Positions 49,783 through 61,205 of a stretch of DNA of 64,000 bases are shown in pieces. This stretch comes from Pogostemon cablin. Lineage: Eukaryota; Streptophyta; Magnoliopsida; Lamiales; Lamiaceae. The translations under genes were made by a program, and so were the position numbers. Every line of letters begins with the position of its first letter. The stretch's first letter is position 1. The notes under the pieces were generated by a model that was given only the letters and a program-made list of their open reading frames with translations, searched no databases and was not told the DNA's origin. Location: contig CM042997.1 of the NCBI GenBank assembly GCA_023678885.1, positions 27,844,064 to 27,908,063 of the forward strand, written 5' to 3'.

Positions 49783-50088
49783 TCTGGAAAAAAAAATACA
49801 GAAAAAAATGCAAGCCATATAAAACATGATAGAAATGAACAGGCAAGATGCAAATTACGTACAATTCAAATTGAACGGAGTGACAGCTAATTGTTCGGTG
49901 AATCTGAGATCTCCACCACAAATGCCTGCCTGCAGAACAAACATTGGGTAAAAATCAATCAACACTCACTAACTCACATATAAATTCCATAAAGGACATT
50001 GTTTGCAGCAAAAACAAGAAGAATATACCTTATACAACAGCTGTAACAGCAAAGGAAAGCTAAAATCTCCACTCCATGGAGAGAGCAT
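49783..50088 (-). CDS. Candidate short spliced gene or gene fragment, unknown
   Basis: On the minus strand an ATG at 50088 opens MLSPWSGDFSFPLLLQLLYK, ending exactly at a good donor (50029, followed by GTATATTC). A second exon starts after TTCTGCAG at 49929 and continues in frame (AGICGGDLRFTEQLAVTPFN) to a donor at 49863 (GTACGT). A third possible exon begins at 49783 and stops after four residues. The product would be about 46 aa. I do not recognise it. It may be the 5' end of a truncated gene, a non-coding spliced transcript or chance. Confidence 0.3.
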
Positions 50089-50465
50089 CAATGTTGAAAT
50101 ATGTTTGTATCTGGTTGGCAGAGTTTTGAAAGTTGAAGTTTAAAAAGCGTGGGAATTGAGCGCGGGACTTATTTGTTATACAATGGCTCCATGTGCGTGT
50201 TTATAAGGAAATAATTAGTGAATGACATTTTAAATAATGGGTAAAGTATCCATTTCGAGATCTAATTATTTTATCTATCAAATAAAGGCTTAAAATATAG
50301 TATTAAACTATCCATTTATGGTTTAAATTTGTCATATATTATATTTTATTTTATTCTTTTCAGGACTAAATCGATAATTTTACCATTTTTAGGCATTTGA
50401 TAGAAAAAAACTCCTTCATATTATTATTCTTTGTGTGACATTACAAGCAATTTGAATTTCCTATT

Positions 50466-50746
50466 ACTCCTTCTCATATTTATGTTCAAATTTTTTGTTT
50501 TCGTCCGTTCCATATTTATGTTTTTCACCCAAAAAAGGAAATTTCACATCAACCAACAACCTCAAAAATTATCTTAATTTCAAAAATATCACTCTCATCT
50601 AAATCACATAACCTACTTTATAATTTATTTATTACCTAAAAATACCACAATACCCCTGAAAAGTCAATAAAGTTAGTCAAAAAATAATTTTTCTTAAACT
50701 CCGTATCTACAGTGCAGGTGAACATAAGTTCGGGACGGAGGGAGTA
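50466..50746. mobile_element. Stowaway-like MITE, left end decayed
   Basis: The right end GTTCGGGACGGAGGGAG is intact and followed by TA. The left end CTCCTTCTCATATTTATGTT is degenerate. The interior matches the element at 35032-35212. Confidence 0.6.
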
Positions 50747-50777
50747 TATTTTAGTTTTGTTGCAAGATATTGATATA

Positions 50778-51011
50778 CTCCCTCCGTCCCTCTAATATGT
50801 ATCCATTTACTTTATTCATGTGGATTACTGAGTATAATATTTTAATGTGTATTGAGGTGAGAGAAATAATATTTTAATGTGTAGTGGGTAGTTGTATTAG
50901 TGTTAAATGTGGATCTTTTGTGTGTCATATTAATCCAAAAAAGAAAATGAATATTTTTTATTGGAATGGATCAAAATGGCAAAATGGATACTATCAAGGG
51001 GACGGAGGGAG
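50778..51011. mobile_element. Stowaway-like MITE
   Basis: 234 bp from CTCCCTCCGTCCCTCTAATA to AAGGGGACGGAGGGAG, flanked by TA. It lies only about 30 bp from the preceding MITE. Confidence 0.82.
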
Positions 51012-51267
51012 TATATAGGATATAATAAAATTTATATTTGGAAAATATAATTTTAGGAGTTAATAGAAGATGACCACATATCTCTAACACATATAACAAG
51101 AGATGTTACATAACTACGTACAGTATTTTTAAGGCTGTAATAAAAGATGTTACAGAACCACATTTCTAATGCGTTCGCGACATATATCGAAATAATTCCT
51201 GTCGTTCCCACAAAATTATTATTAATATTATTATTTCATTTGTTTATCCTAACTCTTACTAGTACTT

Positions 51268-52281
51268 GGCTTTTTTAATCAAATATTGTAGTTTTAAAAA
51301 TTTTTTAATCCAATATTGTAGTTGCATGAGTTTTAATCAAATAAGCAAAGTTGCCTCTCGTAGAGGCAACTTTGAAGAGTCAACTATTTTCAATAGCAAA
51401 GTTGCCTTTTGCAAAGGCAACTTTTGCTTATGTGGCAGGTATAAAACCTAAAATAGTGAAGTTGTCCATAGTAGGGGCAACTTTCAATAGTGAATGTCAG
51501 ACTACTTTTGACCAGTAATAGTAAAGTTGTCTTTCCCAAAAGCAACTCTTGAATCATTCATCCCATCCTCAAGCTGTTGGACGAATCAAATAAGCAAAGT
51601 TGCCTCTACAAGGGGCAACTTTGGTGTTGACATGTACCACCTCATCAGAGTTGATTGAATAAATGATAATCGAATTTAATTATTAAATCAAATTAGCAAT
51701 CATTAAAAAATAATTATCCTATATTATAATGATTTATTATTTTATTACAATTCATTATAAGTATATATTATTGTATAAATAATAATGTAATAAAATGATA
51801 ATAATTATATAATAAGTGAGTTTTGTGTGAACCAGGTTCACATGTAAATCTTATTTTTGCAAAATTATTCTTTAATATATAAAAAAATATTATTTGAATA
51901 GTAATATTTTTTATTTAAAAGAATAATAATACATTTCTTTAAAGAGTAAATTTTCATGTGCTTATTTGATTCGTCCAACAGTTTGAGGATGAGATGGCTG
52001 ATTCAAGAATTGTCTTTGGGAAAGACAACTTTACTATTACCGATAAAAAGTAGTTTGACATTCACTATTGAAAGTTGTCCCTACTATGAACAACTTGACT
52101 ATTTCAGGTTCTCTACCTGCCAGATAAGCAAGAGTTGCATTTGCAAAAGGTAACTTTACTATTGAAAATAATTGACTCTTCAAAGTTACCTCTACGACTT
52201 TGCTTATTTGATTAAAACCTCATGTAACTACAATATTTGATTAAAATTTTTTGAAAACTACAATATTTTATTAAAAAAGCC
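51268..52281. mobile_element. MULE-like foldback element with about 325-bp TIRs and 9-bp TSD
   Basis: Flanked by the exact 9-bp repeat CTAGTACTT (51259-51267 and 52282-52290). It starts GGCTTTTTTAATCAAATATT and ends ATTAAAAAAGCC. The left arm (51268-51596) and right arm (51959-52281) are inverted copies with scattered differences, separated by about 360 bp of AT-rich unique sequence. Each arm contains smaller hairpins, e.g. CAAAGTTGCCTCT / AGAGGCAACTTTG at about 51347-51376. No transposase frame; short open frames here are chance. TIR length and TSD size fit a non-autonomous Mutator-like element. Confidence 0.87.
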
Positions 52282-52290
52282 CTAGTACTT

Positions 52291-52707
52291 TAAATTTTAT
52301 TTGTGTTGAATGAAAATTTATTAGAATGTAGTATAATAAATTATCGATATTTTTTTAGGTGTGAAAACAAACAAATAATGAAAAATATGAAGTTTAATCC
52401 GAGACCCAAAAGTTATTAAATTAACATGTGTAATAATAGTCCATTTTAAACACACAAATTTCAAGTATAGAAGTTAAGTTAAGAAATAAGGCAGAGTTTG
52501 CTGTATGTACAAAGTTCACTGGTTCTTTGTTCAGTGTATTGATGTCCCAAAAGTAAAAAAGACGAGTCCACAACTTGAAAGCTATCAACAATGAGCCCAA
52601 CTTGTAATGAAATTCCTGATAAACAAACCAACTTGATCTACAGAAATTCAAATTTTCAACAGTAAGCTACAGAGTTACTTTAAATCAATAAACATAAAAC
52701 AACACAG
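52291..52707. other. Spacer and ATG13 3' UTR region
   Basis: No coding sequence recognised; probable 3' UTR of the minus-strand ATG13 gene near the right end. Confidence 0.4.
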
Positions 52708-55673
52708 TCATGTCTCAGTTCTTCCCTCGTCGATCAAACGAGCCGATGCGCTCTTGGATAGTAGTACATATTTCAAGTCTCTGTAGACTTTGAGTTCTTC
52801 AAGGGCATCCGACATTTTCCGAGGCTTAAAAAACTCAGAAACGGCTCCAGCTTCTCCCTCGAGCTCAGGTTTAGTGAACTGAGACGCGTAATAATTAGAA
52901 GAATCTTGACGAAGAGGAGGAGCTGTTTTCAGCATGTGTACGAGGGCTCCGACAGCTGCTGCTTGTGACTTCTTTGTAGATGATGCTTGAGAAGAAATTT
53001 CTGAACTGTTTCTTCCATCAAGATTTGGACTGTACAATCATTGAAGGAAATTAAACAATGCATTCTCGAATAGGAGAAATTTAAGTCATACAAAGCGACA
53101 AATTTAGCCTCTAACCCATTGTACGGAGTCGACTAGATGGATCATAACTCGTCTTCATTTTCTACATGGGGACACATGCTCATATATATTCAACTATAGA
53201 CTTAACTTCTTTTCGTTTCTTTTCAGTCTATAATGCTTTCTAAACATGTTCGTATTTTCTCAGAATTTCCTATTTGTGAAGAAGTATATACATATAAATA
53301 ACAAAATGAGTGTGGATAATGAAAGAGCATCAGATATATAACTGAGTTTCATGTCTGGAAATAGTCTGAGAATCAAAAAGCTGCCTACCATAAACACTGA
53401 GCGACATGCAGTTCTCTCATTATGATGTGCTGTGAATATTATTATCCAGAGAAATGGAAATCTACATAGATTTAAGAGTGAGCCAATTCTCAAATAACTG
53501 CTGACAGAACTCCCGCCAGATACGACGAAAAGTATAATGCCAGTTCCCAGTACACAAGTTTTCTCTATCACAAACTAAATGGGAATAATGGATAGAAAAC
53601 TAGTATGAAAGCGGAGCTCTTGTGGAGTCCAAAATACGAGAGAATACTCAAGGCCTTGATGAATTTGATGTTATTAGTAATCAATAAAAGAATGGAGTGT
53701 AGAAATAGATTGTTTTGACCATCAAACTAATATTATTTTAAATTGAATATCTTATGATGTATTGCGATTTTAGTATCAAATAGAACAATGAACAATTTTG
53801 TGCTTTAAATATATATTAAAGCAAAGAAAGTAACAAAAGCATTAACCACAAATCTAAAACATGGACAATGAGACAATAAACAGATAAGTTTTGTGGAACT
53901 CTAGAAAGTAAAGGACAGATTTCTCATGTCGTCAATCCACATATGTTATAAAATTATTCTACATATGTATGATTTGGGTGCTAAACAAAACGTGGCATTC
54001 TGAGCTGCATTGTACATGATACTTCTAATTTCAAGCACTTATCACTTAACAGGCACATTCATAATGGAAAAGAATTACCTTGATTGGCCATCAGGAGGAT
54101 CCACATCGTCCACAATAAACGGACAATCACATTCACCAATGTCATCCTGGAATGACAACCGGCTGGAGCTCCTCGAGAATCCAACACGTGGTGAGCTACT
54201 TGACGAGAGCAAACTTGAAAATCGGCCAGAATCTTCCTTTGAATCTCGAGACACCTAAGAAAAAAAGACAGGAGTGCACAAGCTGAGTGATTAACTAGCA
54301 GCTACTAGAACAAACAACAATATGTAGTAATCATTAACAACTCTGAAAATAAAAACTACCTTTTGACCAGAATTTATTGAGTTATTACTTAACTCTCCGG
54401 TCCTGGCAGAATCTAGTCTCCTTATTGACCTGATTCCTGGAGAGGAATCATGAGATGAAGGATCATACCTAGTGTTTTTTGGAGATAGAGGAGGTAGAGA
54501 TTGCCTACTTGGATCTGACAGATTAGGAGAAAGGTATCTAGGACTTCTTCCCATCATTGGATGAGGAATACTCATTGGAGCAGTCCCTAAATATCGAAGA
54601 TCCTGAACTGGACCTGAAAGGTTTGCAGGGGGAGATGGGGATGGAGATGGAGAGGACGAGAAGGGAGGAGAAAGCAAGTCATCAGATATTGTTTTCTGAT
54701 AGGTTGTAAACCTTTGGTTTTGTTCCCTATTGATGCAAGTTTCACTAGGTGAAGGTGAATACTCATATGGTACCCGATATAAAGGTGGAGATGCACTAAA
54801 TGGTTGTGAAGGGATCTCCCTCAGACCACTCGTCCAGCTGTGAGGTCGTTGAAATGGCGATGGAGGAGTTGATTGTTTTCCTCGCAGGAAGGACGTGGAA
54901 CGACCCTTATCATACGAGGGAGAAGAAAATGTCCTCATAGGCTCAGTAAGAGGGCTACCTACATAATCAGTAATAATCTCCAGAGGATGAGATACGAAAG
55001 CATCAAGATTGAAATCAGATAAACTTTCACGATACATCACTGACACAGAAAGGCGGCCTTGCTGAGCATCAACAGGTACAAAACTATAGTTCTTCATGGA
55101 TACTTCCTCTGATCTCGAAAATGGAGAACAGAATGAGCTAATTTTGTAATTGATTTCGAAATCACAGTTCTGCTTAAAAGAAAGCTGTTTACGAAAGGCC
55201 TTATATGCTGGAAGTAGCCTCAGCATTGAATAAACAGACCGCAACAATATGATTGATTTCTTGTATGTCTTCTTGTAATGGGCATCACCTGTCTGAGGAG
55301 ACATAGACCTTTGATACTCATACTGAACTATCCACCTCTCTATCACTGTCTCAGTTAACATCTCCGAAGCCAAATTACTACGCAGAGAATGATCTGAGGA
55401 AGCATCCCAAGATTTCTGAACTAGTATGATATCAATGATCATGGGTTCCAACAAACTTCTGTTCCAAAAACTCAAACTATCCATGGCAGCTGGACGATCC
55501 CCTAACACTAAACTAAACCATTTATCACTCTTTTTAATTTCTCCACTCCGACTAGAAGGCCGATTAAATGGAACCCTTGAGTCCAATATAATGTGCAAGC
55601 TTTTTAAAAGAAACTGATTAATGATTTGCTCAGATCTCCCATGTTCTCCATGAGGATTACTTTGCATATCCAT
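52708..55673 (-). CDS. ATG13: Autophagy-related protein 13 (ATG13)
   Basis: Three coding exons join in frame: 55673-54360, 54254-54079 and 53029-52708 (about 603 aa, as expected for plant ATG13). The N-terminal about 250 residues are the HORMA domain (EQIINQFLLKSLHIILDSRV, KWFSLVLGDRPA, LEPMIIDIILVQ, VIERWIVQYEYQR, YKKSIILLRSVYSMLRLLPA, FVPVDAQQGRLSVSVMYRES). A long disordered Ser/Pro-rich region follows (SPSPSPSPPANLSG, SRQSLPPLSPK), then a conserved C-terminal tail (ECDCPFIVDDVD, AVGALVHMLKTAPPLRQDSS, KMSDALEELKVYRDLKYVLL). ATG13 is the regulatory partner of the ATG1 kinase in autophagy initiation; phosphorylation under TOR control is known from the family and would fall in the Ser-rich region. 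The intron between the last two exons is about 1 kb. The reading frame is intact. Confidence 0.95.
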
Positions 55674-56437
55674 TTCTTTTGCTTGAATAAAATCTCAGCC
55701 TGGCTTTCCACCATCCACTAGAACAAGTAATTATGAATTCAATATTCCCAAAATTGATAAATAAACATCTGATAATTACTTAAGGGTTGTACACTATATC
55801 CAGGTTACTCAACTTTTGTGAGGCAGGCTCCTTCATGCATGTATGTGTATTTACACCTGGAATTTGAACATTAACCCAAGAATAAATAAACAGATACTAA
55901 TTAATTGCACAAATAAGAAATTTTGAAAGAAACAAACAATTCTGTGTCATCCTAATTAAAAAACATTCAGCAGAAAGTCATGCAGTTCTCTATACATGCA
56001 GTAGGAAAAACATCAAATTTGAATTAAAGTTTTTTAAAAGAAAAAAGAACAATAAGCTAAAGTTCCAGATTTTAGATTCAAATTTCAAGTTAGCAAATAA
56101 ATCAACAAAGGGACAATAATTAAATTAAAAAAAAAGTTTATAGAACGGATCATGAACCTTGATTAAGAAGAACCCACACTATATACAATCATGATTTAAA
56201 GTTCAACCAACTAATCAAACAGATAATAACAGGAAAAAATATCCAACAACAAAAATAATTGCGGTATTTTAAAATTCAGCAATTATAATGGCGACTCTGA
56301 AATGTCGTACACAGAATTTTATGCTTACAAATAAATTCAACTTACTTGATAGAACATGAATTCTTGAAAGAGGTGTAATCTCCGGATCAAAATGCAAGAT
56401 AATTTAGAGAGAGAGAGGAGATTGCGTAGACTGCTTG

Positions 56438-56441
<4 letters not shown>

Positions 56442-56472
<31 letters not shown>
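56442..56472. repeat. (GA)n microsatellite in the ATG13 5' region
   Basis: About 15 GA units, read as CT repeats on the ATG13 strand. CT-rich tracts are common in plant 5' UTRs, so this may lie in a 5' UTR exon separated from the coding exon by an intron. Confidence 0.9.
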
Positions 56473-56473
<1 letters not shown>

Positions 56474-56499
56474 CTGCTTTTATAGTTTACAGCTTTTAG

Positions 56500-56990
56500 T
56501 CTAAACATTAATTTGGTTAATTAGGTATTTCACTTTTAAGACACCTATTAATTAACCCTAATTGTATTAGTATAATTTAACATGATCATCCTAATATGTT
56601 ATTGTGTTGCATATTCCAAAATTAAAAGAATATTAAAAGCATCCCACGCACTAGTGGTGAGTAAAATACTTATTCTTTATTCTTTACAATTTTACTAAAT
56701 AATATATTGGGTATTTAAATTAACAATATGCTCTATAGTTTTAAAGTAAAATAAAATGAAATACTGAGAGATGTTTTATATTACTTCTTTGATTTTTTAA
56801 AAATTAAATAAAAGCCGTATCAAAAGCATTTTTTCTTTCCCAAAACGACGAGATCAAAGTTTTATTTTTTATTTTTTACATAACATCTTTTATTTGTTGA
56901 ATTAGATATATGTGCGGATTATTAATTAAAAAACATTTAATTATATTGTAATTATTAAGTGTTTTGTTAATTACATGACGTGGGTTTTTT
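56500..56990. other. Upstream spacer of ATG13
   Basis: AT-rich sequence between the ATG13 5' region and the chromovirus LTR; probable promoter, with no specific element identified. Confidence 0.4.
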
Positions 56991-58697
56991 TGTCACGACC
57001 CACTTTTCATAACTTATAATTCTTATAAATATTATCATCATAAAATTTGCACATTATTTTTTTTTCTCACATAATATATATTATCCAAACGGCCATACCA
57101 GTTCAACATACACAACTGGTTTCTTACACCACTTCAATCCACAAAAACAGTTGACAATATTTTTTTTATATATATATTACATAATAAAATATCAGCGGAA
57201 ACAAAATAAACACACGGTCTAGCCCAACAGGTCGTCATCTATGTACATCCACTCGAAACCTTGTAGGAGCTCCACAGCTTTCACAGTACACCACCCACAT
57301 ATTCAAATATTATCAGGCTCACCTACAATGCATAAACTAGTGAGACAAAAATCTCAGTAAGTAGAAATCATGCATGACAATGCATGAAAATGCACTTATT
57401 TCCTAATCTACTAATTTGTCTCTTTTATTTAGAAAACTGTTCACGTTGCGGGATCCCCACGACACACTTATAATATGCACCCAAATGAACTCAATGGGGA
57501 CGATTTTTCCGAACCCCGACAATAGTGACGAGAACGATTTTTCCGAACTCTGACAAAGTGGTGGGGACGATTTTTCCGAACCCCTGACAAAAATGTCGGG
57601 AACGATTTTTCCGAACCCTGACAGAGATGCATATATAGTGGCCGCACACACCATTAGTATCTTATTAATTTTGGGGAAAAAACACTTTTCATGATTATGC
57701 ATGGTATGCAACCAGTGCAATTAAATATACATTATAAATCATTTATGACATCAATATCAACATTTAATAAAATAACAACTTAATTTAATTCACACAAATC
57801 CACATCACCTTGGATCACACGGATCTCTTATAATAACAACTCCATATTGGATCACACAGATCCTTATAACCAATATCTTCTCAAGTCATACGGATATATT
57901 TTTAACAGTTCCCAATCACACAGATATATATAATACAATAATATTATTTCAAATTACATAAATCCACAACTTGTATAATCAATTAATCTCAAATAATTCA
58001 TAACATAATTAAATTAATCACAAATAATTCACAACATAATTATCACATATTAATCACAAATAATTTAGACACAACATAGTTATGCATTGTAGTTGGACTT
58101 CTACTTACTTGAATTCCGACAATTATAGACCCGTGAAAATCCGTAATTAATTCCTTCCTGTTCCAGCACGAACCCTTCTCTCTCTCTCTATTTTTTTTTT
58201 TTTAATTATCGATTGATTGGGGTGAGGTGATGAATTCCTCAACCCCGTATGCATATATATATATAGAGAGGTAAAAAAGGGTTGGGTGGAAATCAAATCA
58301 ATCAAAAAAAATTTTTTTTTTTTAATAGAAAACGGCTGCTTTGCCATTTTTTTCAATATTGGCTGCTAAGCCAAATCAATCAGCCCCTTTTTGACTTTTT
58401 TTTTTTTTTAATTATTATATATTATTTTTATTATTATAATAAAAATACGTGTGATACTTAATAATTAAGAAAAGTGTATTCATACACATAAAATAATTTA
58501 CTCATATATCCAAATTAATACACGTAAATATTTATGCACACATATATTCACATATTGTCATCATTATTATCACAGATGTCTTAAATAAAATGTAAAGATA
58601 AATAAAATTGAGAAACAATTACCACATAATTATAAAATACACATAATATAAATTAAATTATATAAACACACTAGTAGTGAGAAACTTGGGTATTACA
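56991..58697 (-). repeat. 3' LTR of the chromovirus
   Basis: 1,707 bp; on the minus strand it starts TGTAATACCCAAGTTTCTCA and ends AGTGGGTCGTGACA, matching the solo LTR at 10431-12106. It has four tandem GGTTCGGAAAAATCG-type units (about 57495-57620) where the solo LTR has three. The outer flank is TTTTT, so a TSD cannot be checked in the window. Confidence 0.93.
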
Positions 58698-58713
58698 TTC
58701 TTCCCTTCTTATA
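58698..58713 (-). other. Polypurine tract
   Basis: On the minus strand AAGAAGGGAAGAA lies directly against the TG of the 3' LTR, the expected plus-strand primer of reverse transcription. It is preceded by GAGGACGAAATTTTTAT, typical of this lineage. Confidence 0.85.
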
Positions 58714-58736
58714 AAAATTTCGTCCTCGAAATTTAC

Positions 58737-59990
58737 TTACCTGAAGAGGTCTGGATATTTAGCCATCATCTCATCCTCTCTTTCCCAAGTAGCCTCCTCA
58801 ACTAGTTGGTTCCTCCATAATACTTTTACTAATGGTATTTCTTTATTTCTGAGCTTCTTCACGTCTCGCCACAAGATCTCAACTGGTACTTCCTCATAAC
58901 TCAAATCTTCTTTCAACTCAACTGGTTCCTGCCTGAGAACATGAGATGGATTTGGAACATACTTCCTCAACATAGACACATGAAACACGTCATGTACTCT
59001 AGACATTGATGCTGGTAACTCCAACTTATAGGCAACATTGTCAACTCTCTCAATGATAGTGAACGGACCAACATATCTTGGACTGAGTTTCCCTTTCTTT
59101 CCAAATCGCATTATCCCCTTCATTGGAGATACTTTCAGAAATACCTGATCACCCACTTCAAATTTTAATTCTCTCCTCCGTTTGTCTGCATAACTCTTTT
59201 GCCGATCTTGAGCAACTTTCATCTTCTCTCGTATATGAGTAACAGCTTCTGACATTTCACGAATCAAGTCTGGACCCAAAAGTTTTCTCTCTCCAACTTC
59301 ATCCCAATATACTGGAGATCTACACTTTCTCCCATACAATGCTTCATATGGAGCCATCCCAATGGTAGACTGATAACTGTTATTGTACGAGAACTCTATC
59401 AAAGGCAAAAATTTACTCCACTGACCTTGAAAATCCAACACACACGCTCTGAGCATATCCTCCAAGATTTGTATTGTACGCTCTGATTGACCATCTGTCT
59501 GTGGATGGAATGCTGTGCTGAAAGATAATTGTGTCCCCAATGCCTTATGTAAACTCTTCCAGAAAGCAGACAAGAATCTCGTATCTCTGTCTGACACAAT
59601 GGTAAGTGGTACTCCATGGAGTCTGACAATCTCTTGTATATATAGTTGGGCATAACGATCCATGGAATACGTAGAGTTAATAGGAAGAAAATGAGCTGAC
59701 TTAGTCAATCGATCCACGATAACCCAAATAGCATTGTGACCTTTCACTGTCTTCGGTAGTCCGATGAAAAAATCCATAGTAATATTATCCCACTTCCATT
59801 CTGGAATAAATAGAGGCTGCAAAGTTCCTGCTGGTCTCTGATGCTCGGCTTTGATTTGCTGACAAGTCAGACATTGCTCTACATATCGAGCAACATCTCT
59901 CTTCATCCCTGGCCACCAATAATATAACTTCAAATCTCTATACATCTTAGTAGCTCCTGGATGTACAGAGTATGGTGTTGAATGAGCTTC
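58737..59990 (-). CDS. Chromovirus integrase with C-terminal chromodomain (partial pol)
   Basis: Open on the minus strand from the insertion junction to a TAA at 58737, about 417 residues. In order: the HHCC zinc finger (HSTPYSVHPGATK, CLTCQQIK), the catalytic core with D in NITMDFFIGLPK, D in TIVSDRDTRF and E in SERTIQILEDMLRA, the GPFTIIERV beta-barrel region, then VFHVSMLRKYVPNPSHVL and a chromodomain-like tail (VPVEILWRDVKKLRNKEIPL, VKVLWRNQLVEEATWERED). Integrase inserts the DNA copy, and the chromodomain directs insertion to heterochromatin. This stretch has no stop codons, so it is young. It lacks its N-terminal portion only because another element sits in it. Confidence 0.93.
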   Translation of the reverse strand, partial: EAHSTPYSVHPGATKMYRDLKLYYWWPGMKRDVARYVEQCLTCQQIKAEHQRPAGTLQPLFIPEWKWDNITMDFFIGLPKTVKGHNAIWVIVDRLTKSAHFLPINSTYSMDRYAQLYIQEIVRLHGVPLTIVSDRDTRFLSAFWKSLHKALGTQLSFSTAFHPQTDGQSERTIQILEDMLRACVLDFQGQWSKFLPLIEFSYNNSYQSTIGMAPYEALYGRKCRSPVYWDEVGERKLLGPDLIREMSEAVTHIREKMKVAQDRQKSYADKRRRELKFEVGDQVFLKVSPMKGIMRFGKKGKLSPRYVGPFTIIERVDNVAYKLELPASMSRVHDVFHVSMLRKYVPNPSHVLRQEPVELKEDLSYEEVPVEILWRDVKKLRNKEIPLVKVLWRNQLVEEATWEREDEMMAKYPDLFR

Positions 59991-59991
59991 T

Positions 59992-61191
59992 TGTTGGATT
60001 GTATACTAAAAGTCTAGCTTTAGTATGGACAATGTTATAACAATATTTGAAATGAGAATCATTGATCAAATGATTGCATCTTATAATTTATTTTATATGC
60101 ATGATGCAATAGTCCATTTACTTTATACTGTAGATAATATGTTGTGCGACAACACGCGGAAGATCATATTATCGGTTTCCTTATAAAGTATAAACAGATG
60201 CTCACAACTGAGATAGACGGGGACTCTCTATCGGTATGGTTGTAGTGTGGTTTGGTATTAGCTTGTCTTGGCTATAGAATCACATTAGTGCACTTGTGTG
60301 TATTGAGTAGGACCGCTTGAGATCGTTCGTCTTATACTGACTATATAGTAGAACTTGATCTCTGTTATTATGGAAGTTCGTGCTCTTAATCCCTATACAA
60401 TAACCTCGACACGTAGGACAGTATGTATTTCTTTGATTCATCAATGGGTGAGATTTATAAGTATTAAATCAACAAACTCGGTGAGTTGGGAAGTAGTGCT
60501 GTATCTATGGTGTGCTGTTGATTGTAGAAGGAATCCATGTCCGTCATAGGTTGATGATGTCCCCTTGAGGAGCTCATAAGGTTTATCATGTAAATCTTGC
60601 AAGTGGATTAATTTCCGGCATGATAAAAAGGTTGAGTGGTACTACTCTCGGATGAGATATTAATTAATTTGAGTTGTCAGTAACTTAATTAATTAATGGA
60701 CATTGAATATCTTAAACATGGGGAGACTATCGGCCTCATAATAAGAAGGAGCCCAGAACATAATTTTGGGATTGGACGGGTAGTGCAATAATAATATTTT
60801 AGTGGACTATATTATTATTATTGGATTTAATTAAAAGCTTTGGGCTAAGCTTGGTTAATTAAGTTCAATTGAGGCCCAGCCCAATTTCTCCTCCTGGTCC
60901 CTGCTGTAGCCCAATATATATAGTCATCTCAGCTTCTGGAAACCTAACTTCCTGTGCCTCTTTTGACGTGAGTTAGAGAGAAGCAGATTGAGAGAACTCT
61001 GGGGATTGTTGACCACCCAACACCAGAGTTGACTTGGGACATACAGCAGAAGATCAAGAGGTGTTCTTCTGCAGTGATTCAGACTCTACATCAACCCTGA
61101 AGTACGGTAAACACATTATTGCTTCTGCTGATTTTGTTTGCCTGTTAATCCTAACGAATCACGTTGAACCGCACGATCCAATTGCCCAACA
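59992..61191 (+). repeat. 5' LTR of the inserted element
   Basis: Exactly 1,200 bp with TGTTGG at the start and CCAACA at the end, the canonical inverted ends. It interrupts the Gln-Glu-Ala codons of the integrase frame. The 5 bp before it are CTTCT (59987-59991), the expected left TSD. Confidence 0.9.
60914..60922 (+). promoter_or_regulatory. Putative TATA box of the LTR promoter
   Basis: TATATATAG lies about 270 bp before the LTR end, a sensible place for the U3/R boundary. Based on position and motif only. Confidence 0.5.
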
Positions 61192-61193
61192 AT

Positions 61194-61205
61194 TGGTATC
61201 AGAGC
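61194..61205 (+). other. Primer binding site (initiator Met tRNA)
   Basis: TGGTATCAGAGC two bases after the LTR end matches the 3' end of plant initiator methionine tRNA, the usual minus-strand primer. Confidence 0.92.

Larger units (their letters stand above)
56991..59991 (-). mobile_element. Tekay-like Ty3/gypsy chromovirus, 3' part
   Basis: Minus-strand element consisting of the pol C-terminus (58737-59990), polypurine tract and 3' LTR (56991-58697). The rest of the element is cut off at 59991 by insertion of a second LTR element and should resume beyond the window. Confidence 0.9.

Noticed and set aside
51347..51620. Repeated AAAGTTGCC motifs as a CRISPR-like array
   Set aside because: They are inverted palindromes within transposon arms in a plant nuclear sequence, with no regular spacers.
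52421..52651. Minus-strand open frame of 76 residues near ATG13
   Set aside because: No similarity, no splice or start context, low-complexity flanks; probably 3' UTR or spacer.
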